In this document: in pieces, positions 1-9,084 of the stretch | Numbering within the stretch: position 1 is the stretch's first letter | How the letters are laid out: every line of letters begins with the position of its first letter | Source of the DNA: Marsupella aquatica | Taxonomy: Eukaryota > Marchantiophyta | Length of the DNA stretch: 64,000 nucleotides | Reading direction: 5' to 3' | Assembly (NCBI GenBank): GCA_973895155.1 | Contig: OZ316894.1 | Location: forward strand, 7,006,001 to 7,070,000 | Made by a program: the position numbers and the translations under genes | The notes under the pieces: generated by a model | Database searches by the model: none | What the model was told of the DNA's origin: nothing | Seen by the model: the letters and a program-made list of their open reading frames with translations, nothing else

Positions 1-687
1 CCTACGGATGCTGTGGAGAAAGGTTTGATGGCTAAGATTGCTTATGAGAAGGCAGTAGGCAGTCTAATGTATTTGATGACTTGTACTAGGCCTGACTTGG
101 CCCTAGCGATGGGCAAGGTTAGCAGATTCATGTCAAATCCAGGGAAGGTACATTGGGAAGCTGTGAAATGGATTCTCAGGTATGTGAAGGGAACATAGGA
201 CTATGGATTACTATTTGATAACAGATCAAATAGAACGTTAGTTGGCTATGTAGATTCTGACTATGAAGGCTGTCTGGATACAAGGAGATCTACAACTGGG
301 TTTGTATACACTCTTGGAGGAGGATGTATCAGTTGGAAATCTACCTTGCAGAAGTGCATATCTCAGTCTACTACAGAAGCAGAGTATGTTGCAGCAGCAA
401 AAGCAGCAAAGGAAGCAATTTGGTTGGATAAGTTGATCGTGGAGATGGGTTTAGAGCATGGAAAAATGACTATAAACTATGATAGTCAAAGTGCTCTTCA
501 CTTGGCTGCTAACCAGTTGATGGATAGCAGGGTGAAGCACATTGATATCAGGTACCATTTTATCAGGCAAACAATGTCTGATAAAACTTTTGAGCTAGTC
601 AAGATTGATGGAAAGCTCAATCCCGCTGATGCTTTTACCAAAGTGATTCCTTTGGAGAGTTTCTCAAGACACCGTGCTACTTTGTAG
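1..687 (+). pseudogene. Ty1/copia reverse transcriptase end and RNase H domain, interrupted
   Basis: The frame that starts before base 1 encodes the end of the reverse transcriptase connection (CTRPDLA, VHWEAVKWILRYVKGT) and then the RNase H domain. Visible RNase H landmarks are the YVDSDYEG aspartate, the TTEAEYVA glutamate, the NYDSQSALHLA aspartate and the VKHIDIRYHFIR region, ending in the usual NPADAFTK tail. One in-frame TAG (196-198) separates the two parts, so the copy is dead unless the stop is read through. There are no other frame breaks before the natural stop at 685-687, which suggests a fairly young copy. Confidence 0.9.
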
Positions 688-909
688 GTTTTGCAGTTGT
701 AGTGCAAGTAGAGTTATTTAGCAATGTGTGACTGTTTGTATATGGATTACTCATTCCAGTTAGGCTACGGCTTAGTTCTAGTTAACCCTTAGTTAACCCT
801 TGTGGTTTTTAGGGGGAGACCTGGTTTGGTGATTGTCTAGAACTTCCCGCTGAGGATTCCATATGGTAGCATTTAGTCCAGTCCCCAACACAAGAGTCAA
901 GGGGGAGTT

Positions 910-1204
910 TGTTAGATATTGCTCTAGTCTTGTGACTCTTGTGCTAACCACAGTTAGGCTAACTCGGGTTAGGACCTAGCTAAGGTTAGCGGTAGTGCTG
1001 TTGTGCATATAGCCAGGGCTGATGCCAGACCCTGGTGGAACTTAGGCTCATTGTTACGGAGCTAGTTGAGAGATAGGGAGAGCTTGTGTTGTGGATGCTT
1101 GGTATGGTCGGTCGGCCTAGAGTGCAGTAAAGCTCTTGTGTGTTCCCGTGGACGTAGCCTCATGTGGAGGTGAACCACGTATCTCTCTGTGTTGACTATT
1201 GTGC
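910..1204 (+). repeat. 3' LTR of the copia element
   Basis: About 295 bp, starting TGTTAGATATTGCTC directly after a polypurine tract. The reverse complement of 58037-58327 matches it in order along its length: TGTTA..ATTGCTCT..GTGACTC, the GGTTAGG blocks, GTGTGTTCCC, GTGGACGTAGC, GGTGAACCA and TTGACTA. The expected terminal CA is degraded here. The target-site duplication cannot be tested because the 5' LTR is missing. Confidence 0.8.
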
Positions 1205-1277
1205 GTTGGATGGTTCATGGGCTTGCCGTTGCGAATGTCGTCTATGCTCAGCACTGAAGATGCGGTTGTCGCGGAAG

Positions 1278-3970
1278 TTAGGTCAGCAAAAGTAATGAAT
1301 CTTATGGGCCCAGCTTGAGTGTGCCAGTTTGTCCAAGATCTGGTTCTGGAGTCAGCGTTAAGAGAAAGAGAATAAGCTGGAGTTTATCCACAGCCCCGGA
1401 AGGAGTGGAAGCCCCGATCGATATGGAGCCTCCGATGCTTGATGAGCGTTTGCCTCATTCAGATATACAAGCCGAGGTTTGATCGGTAAGTGCTACCAAA
1501 CTTTGATTTTCTATTGACAAAAGAGGATTCCGATAAAAATCTCGCTGTTTCTTTTGCAATCTAATTTCAAATGGCATTTTCTAGATTGATGAAGAGGAGG
1601 AGACTGCTCTTTCAATGTATGAGACTGACGCCATCAAAGCGGAGGTCAGTCTGCTGATGCAACGAAGGGTTCAAACGACAACTGTCCTCTTGCATGTCGA
1701 CAATTTAATTTTTGATGAAGCTGGAGAGAAGTCAACTTTGATCAGACCAGTGGACAAATTGCATGTGGAGAATATCAAGATTCTTCTAAGGAAAAACCCC
1801 ACTAACTTCAGCGCACCGTTTGTGCTGTGTGTGGATCCGGAGGATTGTCCCACAATCGAGGATTGGGACATTCTAAAGTCCAGAGTATGGAAGTATAGAA
1901 TTATTGGAGGAAATCATGGTGCTTGGGCAAAGGCCGAGTTGTATAACATGTATGGGAAGCAGATTTATGGTGAGCTGGAAGCTTGGGTATACGCAGGACT
2001 TACCAAGTCGGAGGTCCGGAAGTTGGGCTTCCAGCACAATTATGACCAGGAGTATAGGAAGAACATGACTCAAATCGATAGAGTTCGTGCGTGCCACAAT
2101 ATCTTTGTTGAAATGGATGTAGGATCAAACAAGGATGTTCGCGAAGCTTGTTGTCAGGAATGTATGCTGCAATACACTCCCGGTGTTTGTGACAGCATGG
2201 CCAAACATGACCCAACATTCCAGATTGCTTTTCGAACGGGTGAAATTTGGGATCTTCAGGAGAAAGTTTTCCAGATGTGGGAGAAGGGGACTGTCTTGGA
2301 TCGTGGCAACAACAAATGCAAAGGGAAAGGTTAAACCTTTAACGCTAAAAGAGATTAAAATGAATAGACTTGCAGGTGACCCAATTTAAATACTTTTCGA
2401 GGTCTTCAAGGACAGTCAACTAAGGAGCATGTTAAGCGGCTCTTGAATAGGGTCATTGGGAAAGTGATCACCTTGGATCAAATGCACAAGGAAGGGGAAA
2501 AGTTGAAAAAACTTTCCAAGGTGAAGAAATTATTCTTGCAAATATCTGGGCAGCCCGACTGGGCAACGTGCAGAGAAATGTTTCCAAATGAGACAGATGT
2601 TTCCGTCCTGGGAACATGGGCAGAGAAGTTGAGCGAAGCGGTAAGCACCCGTCTCTCCCCGAGATTTTTATCGGCCTTGCCATTCCATTAGTAGATTTTT
2701 GCATTCCTCGTTCCATTCAAAAATCATTGCGAGATTTTTATCGGCCTTGCCATTCCATCAGTACATTTTTGCATAACTCGTTTCATTCCCGAGATTTTTA
2801 ACGACTTTCGTATTCGTTAAGCAATTTCATTCTGATTGGAATTATGTGCGACCTTTGATACAGCTGAAGATTGGGTCGAAACGGAAAAATAAAGTTGTTC
2901 CGCCTGTGCAATATAATTTGGCGGGGGAGGTTATTGTTCCCTCCGCTGACATCCCGTATGTGTTCAAGAATTTTGTGCTTGCTACAATTGATCGGTACAA
3001 CCGGCTCCAGGCGCTAAGCGAGGACGCACGAGAAGCCGCGGAGCAAAATGGAAAAATGCTGACGGAGATTCTTTCTCTTACTATCTCCATGTTGGGGATG
3101 TTCGAATTTTGGATACTTTTGTGGAGGCAAAACCTTACACTCTTACCGTCGCCGACATTCCGTATGGTTTTAATGCACTTGGTTCGGAGTTTGATGAAGT
3201 GTCCTTCCCGGAAAAGGACGTTGTAGATATGGTGAGAAGTTTTTTGAACATGACAGCTCCTAAGCAGTGGAGGTTTGTTGTGATCCATTCATTACAGCAA
3301 ACAAATATGGTCATGTCTGCGCTCGAGATTGTGTGCAACTGTGGGGTTGAGTCTGGAATTTGGGAGAAGACCAACATTCATGAGCGTCCCGCCGGTGCTC
3401 GATTGGCGTGGGGTTTTCAAAAACTGGTCGATGGGATTCTACAGCGAGGAAGGCATCCGGAACATGAACATGTACAATTTCCAACCGGATGAGTCTCGCA
3501 TCAATATCATCAAGGTTCCATGTGTAACCAAAAAGTCTGTTGATCCGTTGGGCTATGTTGTGAACCCATACCAAAAGCCTGTTGGTTTGGGTGCTTGGTT
3601 CGTTACTCATTTCTCGGAGAAAAATGACTGGGTTATGGATCTTTGCTGCGGAACCGGATCCATGTTAGCAGCGGCTCTTCTCAATTCTCGCCAGGGTTGT
3701 GCGGTCGATAAAAGTGCTGCGCAGATTGATTTTGTGAGACATCGGATTATGACTCTAGAGTCAAACTGGAATTTATATGATGAAGCACAGATTGAAGGGC
3801 AAGGCGGCGAAGGTCTAGAGATTCAACCACCGATTAGAGGCCAATTGGGAACATTGGGGACTTTGACTTTCACTGTTGAAGTCGTGAAGGAGGTCGAGAA
3901 TGAAGAAGAAGCCGAAGAACCTCCCAGAATGCCTAACGAGGATGATCTCAATGACATGTTACTGGATTAG
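1278..3970 (+). pseudogene. ParB-like domain fused to a beta-class DNA amino-methyltransferase (frameshifted)
   Basis: Reconstructed exons are about 1278-1476 or 1485, 1585-2640 and 2864-3970. The acceptors are TTTTCTAG before 1585 and TGATACAG before 2864; a clear GTAAGC donor sits at 2641. Exon 2 carries a ParB/sulfiredoxin-like segment (LHVENIKILLRKNP, then YRIIGGNHGAWAKAEL). Exon 3 has the amino-methyltransferase motif IV-like VADIPYGFN, followed later by motif X/I (VGLGAWFVTHF, DLCCGTGSMLAAAL, GCAVDKSAAQIDFVRHRI). The order IV then X-I is that of beta-class N4-cytosine/N6-adenine enzymes, and ParB plus methylase is a layout known from phages and bacteria. The tail is acidic. The frame breaks near 2333, 2380, 3088 and 3385, and an in-frame TGA (1480-1482) precedes the first donor. 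The proline of DPPY is replaced by Ile. The copy is probably inactive. The 5' end is uncertain and may have been lost to the LTR insertion. Confidence 0.7.
2660..2815 (+). repeat. Tandem repeats inside the methyltransferase intron
   Basis: Three copies start at 2660, 2730 and 2790 (periods 70 and 60), each beginning CGAGATTTTTA. The first two continue TCGGCCTTGCCATTCCAT. They fill most of the 2641-2863 intron. The ATTTTTATCGG core resembles one half of the palindrome found elsewhere in this element. Confidence 0.8.
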
Positions 3971-4067
3971 GAAATTGTTATCTGGTTGTATGATAGTTAG
4001 GTTAGGTTAGTTTAGGTTATGTTAGATTATGTCAGTCCCACTTCTCAATATTCAGAGAATGGAGTGT

Positions 4068-4275
4068 GATAAATTTATCGCAATTATGTTTGAACCCGAT
4101 AAATTTATCGGACATTGCATTATACTCCCTTGTTTGTCATGGTGTTCTAGCTGGGGACTTATCGGACTTTGCATTCCACGCTCTAGCTATTCCACTCCCT
4201 TATTTGTCACGATGTTCTAGTTGGGGGAATGGAGTTGTCGATAATATTATCGAAGTTTGCATTCCACGCTCTAGC
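4068..4275. repeat. Palindrome cluster between the two convergent genes
   Basis: The spacer holds an imperfect site at 4068-4079, a perfect CCGATAAATTTATCGG at 4096-4111, a half site (ACTTATCGGACTTTGCATT) near 4147-4165 and a perfect TCGATAATATTATCGA at 4238-4253. The sites are followed by (T)TTGCATT and lie in diverged tandem units of about 90-100 bp that share GCATTCCACGCTCTAGCTA and TGTTCTAG(C/T)TGGGG. They lie between the two 3' ends, so they could act as terminators, as protein-binding sites, or as remnants of nested elements. Confidence 0.75.
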
Positions 4276-6068
4276 TAGTTAGTCATTACAATCAATTAAA
4301 AAAAAGATATAATTATAGCTTCGGAGAACAACATACTTAGTCCCAGATGTTCACGACTGCGACCATCCTCATGGGAATGATAACCAGCTTAACGATAACC
4401 ATTATAACTTAAAACCTTTACACTAGCTTCTACTATCAACGACTACAGTGTCCATCATTGCATTTTGAATGATTCGTCTTGTTTGTACAGGGAGAGTACT
4501 ATTTGCCAATAACGCAAAGTTATACGCATAAACTGTAGTTTCTGCTAGGGACAGTTCATCCTCCAGTACTTTGTTAGACGAAGCCTCTTTCTCCGGATAA
4601 TATCTGCCTTCAATTGCAGACTCCTCTTCCGAATCCATTGCATACCAAGTGATTTTAATTTGCTCGGGGATGTTGTTAATTTTTGTGAGAATCTCAGTCA
4701 CTTTTGCCATCCAGAATGGTCTTCCCTTTGGATCCTGATGGGCTGCTACACATATCATTGAAAATTTAGTATTCACCTCTAGATCCTTGAAGTCTTCAAT
4801 TTCCGTGACTTTTCTCCAACTTCCGGAATACATGACTGTCCTCACACCCGCTATTTTATCAACCAAGATAGGTTCCATTGCTGCTTTCATAGGATTGGTC
4901 GTAGGTTCTCTCTGTACATTTACCTTGGGCCAACTCCAATCAAAACTCCATTGTGCAGGTTCAGGTGGTGCTGAATCACTTCTTTTTGTTTGTCCAAAAA
5001 ACGACCCCACCATAGCCGATCTTTGTCGTCAAAGTAATTGAATCCATCTTCAATTGCTCTCCGATACTTTTGAAGAGTCAAAAAATGATTTTGCGCCGCC
5101 CGCTCGTCTTGTTCCTCAATACCATTCTCTTGATCATCATTGTCTCCTGTTGCTCCCGTGGCCGACTTCAATGCAATTTGTGGTGCGACCCACATTCCAG
5201 ATGAAGGAATGTATCGAACAAATTCCACGGGCTCCCCCAATCTGTTGTCATGGAAAGATGTTTGGCATGGAAGACAGATAGAGCACTCCCATCTTCGAGT
5301 ACTCTGGTAATCCAAAATTGTTTCTGAGCACTTATGTCGTGGAGACTACACAGAACTTGACCATCCATATCCTTGTCATTTGCTTGATCCTTGTCAGACA
5401 CAAATTTTTTGAAATCGGCAACCTCATCGACAAAAAATATTTTTGCCGTAGGATTGTAGGATTCCTCTATGATTGCGGAAAGAGTGTCCAATCGAAAAGC
5501 TTTTTGCTTGTTCAATTTTGAAGAAAACTTGCTAAACATTTGATCAATTTGGTCATGGGTGTGCCCAACCAACAGAAAACCAACCTTTATTTTTTGGAAA
5601 ACACCTATCTCCACCAACATGTTCAAATATGCCATAAGATATTTATTCTTGTTTTTCCGAGCAGTGTTATCAAGCTGGAGGTAAAGCACTGGAGGGAGCG
5701 GACCTTCCCAGGTATTCAGAATATGCTGAATAACGTGGATGGTCAGGTTGCTATCATTGTGAATATTTGGATAGTTCAAAAAAATATTTGAACTCAATTG
5801 TTTGTTGAAGATCAAACAACCCACTATGTGTACAGGGATAAAATACTTCTCATCCATATTCTTTGGACACCGAATGAAATGAGGTAACTCTCTCTTCTTT
5901 TGATCCATTCCATCAATACAGATGCCCAAATATTTCTCTGGACTCTTGTAACATTTGCTCCGGTGCTTTGCTAACTTCTCCCTCTCCACTGCCTTCCGAT
6001 GTTTGTTTAGCAATGTTGAGAATTTTCCTACAATAATAAAAACGTTTAGAACTTTGCTGGCCTGACAG

Positions 6069-6313
6069 CGATAAATTTATTGGGTTCAGTATTCAAACAC
6101 TTGATTTGATAACCATAATGTTAAACCGTGACACCGATAAATTTATCGGGATAAGTATTCAAACAATATATTCACACATTACCAAAGAAGAAGCATGGGA
6201 ATACTCAACCCGATAAAATTATCGGGGATAAGTATTCAAACTGTTCAAACGATATATTCACACACATTACCAAAGAAGAAGCATGGAAATACTCAACCCG
6301 ATAAAATTATCGG
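6069..6313. repeat. Palindrome array in the DUF7869 intron
   Basis: Four palindromic sites fill the intron at 6028-6340: CGATAAATTTATTGGG (6069-6084, imperfect), CCGATAAATTTATCGG (6134-6149, perfect), and CCGATAAAATTATCGG at 6210-6225 and 6298-6313. Each lies in a tandem unit of about 75-90 bp that contains AAGTATTCAAAC, ATATATTCACACA and ACCAAAGAAGAAGCATGG. The repeat of the whole unit, and not only of the palindrome, shows local duplication. Confidence 0.85.
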
Positions 6314-7563
6314 GAGTAACACACGGGTTTAGAAACTTACTCTTTTCTACTTCGAGTGTTGCCTTATCACGAAGTGCTTTGAATTCAGTACACGGGGCGT
6401 AAGTGGAGAAACGACTCCTTTTGGGGATGCGCACGCGAGGAAACTCTTTGTTCCAAATGCGAACAAACCACAAATATGTCACGCCTTGTTCTTGGCGCAT
6501 TAGAGTTTCAGACTGGAAGGCGTCAAAAACTTCTGTTTTTGTCCAATTGTCAGGTAAATGAAAGATATCCTTGTTGGGGAGACTCTCTACATTTGTGGTA
6601 AAAAAATCATCCAGCCACTGAACAAGACCAAGATGTGCGGTCGATTTTTCTCTACAAAATGTATCGATCTGTATCCAAGAAAACATGTTCTTCAAGATTT
6701 TTTGGAGACGATTATTTCCTAGGAAAAATAATTTCTTAAAACCACTCCGACAAAAGGATCTACCGCTAACTGAGTAACCACTTGCACCGACATGCCCACC
6801 CTTCACACATCCTCTTAGAAGTACGTTCTTCTCTTGGTAGGATAGCCCATAGTAATATGTGCGTTGTTTCATCACATCCAGCAGACCCAAATTCCTCAGA
6901 CAAAAATTATCACAACATGGATACTTATAAATTTCTTTCATTTTGTTTCTATTCAATTTATCATTTATCACATTGTCTTTCCTAGTAATTCGATCTCTAT
7001 CTTTTTTACTAGGCTCATTTGACTTCTCTATAGACTGAAATCCGATGAGAACATTGGCATTTTCCTCTCCTTTTGGTACCTTGCGAATAGGTGCATCACT
7101 CTCTGCTGAGCTACCATCCTCCACAGATCTCCTTGACGCATTTAGAGGGGCACTGAAAAGGTGACTAAAACTATTCCCTTCTACAGCTCCTTCTAAACAT
7201 TCAGACACAACTTGTGCTATGATATCGGATTCTCTATCTCCTTCCTGATCTTTGTCCTCTGATCCACTTGACTCATCTGAAAACACAATTGGACTCCGTG
7301 GCTCTCTATACATAACCCGAACACCACTAAGACCTCTCCTCGACACTTGGAGCCTGGAACCAATCACAGTCCGCCCTGGAGAACTTGGAGAATCTGGAAC
7401 TCTGAACGGTGAACTATTCACACGTGCAGTATCAACAACTCCGCGAGCTGCAGGAAAATTGAGCACTTGTTGACCATGATTCCCACGGACCATTCGAGAA
7501 AGGGCCAAGTCTGGACTCGCAATCCAATTCCCTCGGTTGCTCGCACGTCCAGTCCAGGCAATG

Positions 7564-7591
7564 CAAAGACCGATCGCCATATCGGTCTTTG
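7564..7591. repeat. Inverted repeat CAAAGACCGAT / ATCGGTCTTTG
   Basis: Two 11-bp arms (7564-7574 and 7581-7591) with a 6-bp spacer lie just upstream of the main DUF7869 exon. The arms combine the CCGAT core of the other palindromes with the flanking TTTG seen next to them. A related half site, GTATCGGTC, lies near 7671-7679. It could mark a promoter or a binding site. Confidence 0.65.
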
Positions 7592-8283
7592 TATTTCTAC
7601 CTCCTGATTCTCACCCGGAGACTGAAAAATTTGTCGTTGAATGTGGCGACTTGAATGCTGAGTGCAATACGCGTATCGGTCGCCGGATAGCCTCTCCATA
7701 ACCCGGGATGGATGGCCTGAAGCGACGTCTTGGACCTAAACCTGGGATTGTAATTTTCTCATTCCTTGGCGATGGAATGCTCAAGAGACGATGCTTCTCA
7801 GGTTTACTAGGCGACACATAGTAAGAACTGGGCTCAGGACCAGAACTTGCATCAGAATCTGAATTAGCGTTAGAAAATTTGGGCACTATTTGTGTGAGAG
7901 AGGTAGAGCTTTAAGTATGCACTTGGCAAACAGCGAGCGACAACATTAGGAGAGGATTCAACTGAACTTGAAGGTGAATCTATGTCTGATTGAGACATGG
8001 CTATCTAAGACACTATGGGGCTTTGCATTCCTCCCTCAATCAGGGAAAACAAATGGCTCAACCGACAAAATGTTGCTCCAAGAACACAACTCCCGAAACT
8101 CTACTCTAGATAATGACGCCAAAAACTTATCGGCGGTGACCCTTTTATAGTGTCTGTTGAGGGGTTGGCCCACGTGGCCACTTTTGATTCGCCGTCTCGC
8201 TAAACGACAAAATAGCAGAGAAGGGTATATTTCTTGGATTTCCAATTTGATTCTTACACGTGCATCATGGAGAAATTATGTAG

Positions 8284-8450
8284 TTTTGAAATTTAAGCGA
8301 TAAATCTATCTCATGTTGGTATTGCAAAAAGTGTTTCCTTCATATGGAAAGTTGCAATTTTGAAATTGCAGCGATAAATCTATTTGATGTTGGTATTGCA
8401 AAAAGTGTTTTCTTAATATGGATAGTTGCAATTTTGAAATTTAACCGATG
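8284..8450. repeat. 74-bp tandem repeats upstream of the DUF7869 gene
   Basis: Units start at 8284, 8358 and 8432 (period 74; the last is partial), each beginning TTTTGAAATT and carrying GCGATAAATCTAT and TGGTATTGCAAAAAGTGTTT. The GCGATAAATCTAT core is a decayed form of the element's palindrome. Confidence 0.85.
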
Positions 8451-8503
8451 AACCAAAGGATCTTAGTATTGTCGGCAAGTATTTTTGCCGTTCGAAGTTG
8501 CCA

Positions 8504-8741
8504 CGATAATTTTATCGGATTGTGCATTGTTGTTGAGACAACGGCATGTTGACTATGCATATATGTGGTTACTATGGTCAATTGCGGAGGTAACTGAAAG
8601 GTAAATTTGACAAACTGTGCGGTAATTTCTTATCGACTGTGATGTAAAATAGTTACGATAAATAACCAAAAACTGGGGAAATTGAGATTCGGTCGGAACT
8701 TTCATGGTTGAAATCCGAAGTCCGATACAGGTATCGGACTT
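8504..8741. repeat. Further palindromic sites near the right edge of the element
   Basis: Two sites are clear. ACGATAATTTTATCGG at 8503-8518 is the reverse complement of the 6210 and 6298 type except for its first base. AAGTCCGATAC AG GTATCGGACTT (8718-8741) has two perfect 11-bp arms. No open reading frame of interest spans 8246-9070; the rest of this stretch is AT-rich and shows nothing else I can support. Confidence 0.7.
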
Positions 8742-9084
8742 TGTTTGAAAAGTGGATATAGATTCTAGATAAGACGTTTCATATATCTTCGGAGAGCGTG
8801 AATATGAGGTTCTGGCAAACATTTTTTGGATCTAATTTTTCCTTGATAAATTGAATGTTTGTGACCATTAATTTCAGTGGTTCGGACCATTCCTGAATTT
8901 CTTGATTCAATCCAAACTCCGATATAGATTACATTATTTCCCCAAAAACCTGTTTTAAATAAAAAAATTCACCAATTTTGTGAGATTCGGCGGAAAATGA
9001 AAACACACTTCTCATTTGCGGAAATAGTTCTCGTTCAGTCGGAAATTGTGTTTGAGGCAAGCTGCGCATCAGTTTGAAGCACGT

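Larger units (their letters stand above)
1..1204 (+). mobile_element. 3' end of a Ty1/copia LTR retrotransposon
   Basis: The left edge holds the last part of a copia pol gene, a 220-bp untranslated stretch, a purine-rich tract (AAGGGGGAG, near 899-907) and a 3' LTR that starts TGTTAGATATTG at 910. This order of RNase H, polypurine tract and LTR is diagnostic for the 3' end of a Ty1/copia element. The 5' part lies outside the window. A second LTR of the same family lies in reverse at 58037-58327. The LTR end (about 1204) is set by alignment with that copy, so it is approximate. Confidence 0.9.
4423..7886 (-). pseudogene. DUF7869-family protein, probable RNase H-fold transposase (two frameshifts)
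   Basis: The recognisable parts are an exon at about 6341-7580, an intron at 6028-6340 (GTAAGT donor, TTGTAG acceptor, phase 1) and an exon at 4423-6027. A Ser-rich open stretch at 7611-7886 may be an upstream exon. The first exon is acidic/Ser-rich, then has a Cys-containing region (YPCCDNFCLRNL), GRSFCRSGFKKLFF and IPKRSRFSTY. The second exon has three acidic landmarks typical of DUF7869: CIDGMDQKK, LYLQLDNTARKNKN and GFLLVGHTHDQIDQMF. Their spacing fits a DDD/E RNase H fold, which is why I infer a transposase; the family itself is formally uncharacterised. The frame breaks in a G5 run near 5235 and a T6 run near 5000. The C-terminal part reads on to a stop at 4423. No other transposase was seen in this unit. 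Confidence 0.7.
1205..8930. mobile_element. Candidate two-gene DNA transposon: ParB-methyltransferase plus DUF7869 protein
   Basis: Two convergent genes share one block of DNA: a plus-strand ParB-like/DNA methyltransferase gene (about 1278-3970) and a minus-strand DUF7869 gene (about 4423-7886), with their tails about 450 bp apart. What ties them together is a recurring palindrome family, CCGATA(A/T)4TATCGG and variants. It occurs in the methyltransferase intron (half sites), in the spacer between the genes, in the DUF7869 intron and upstream of the DUF7869 gene, and I did not see it in the rest of the window. I found no clear terminal inverted repeats. The left end appears to be cut by the copia LTR at 1204. 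The right end is set only by the last palindrome-like sites (8718-8741 and near 8920). Calling it a single element is inference. Confidence 0.55.

Noticed and set aside
3985-4030. Telomere-like GTTAGGTTAGG string
   Set aside because: Only a few imperfect units; too short for an interstitial telomere tract.
6069-6313. CRISPR-like array of regularly spaced palindromes
   Set aside because: The spacers are themselves repeated, the host is a plant, and the units are local tandem duplications in an intron.
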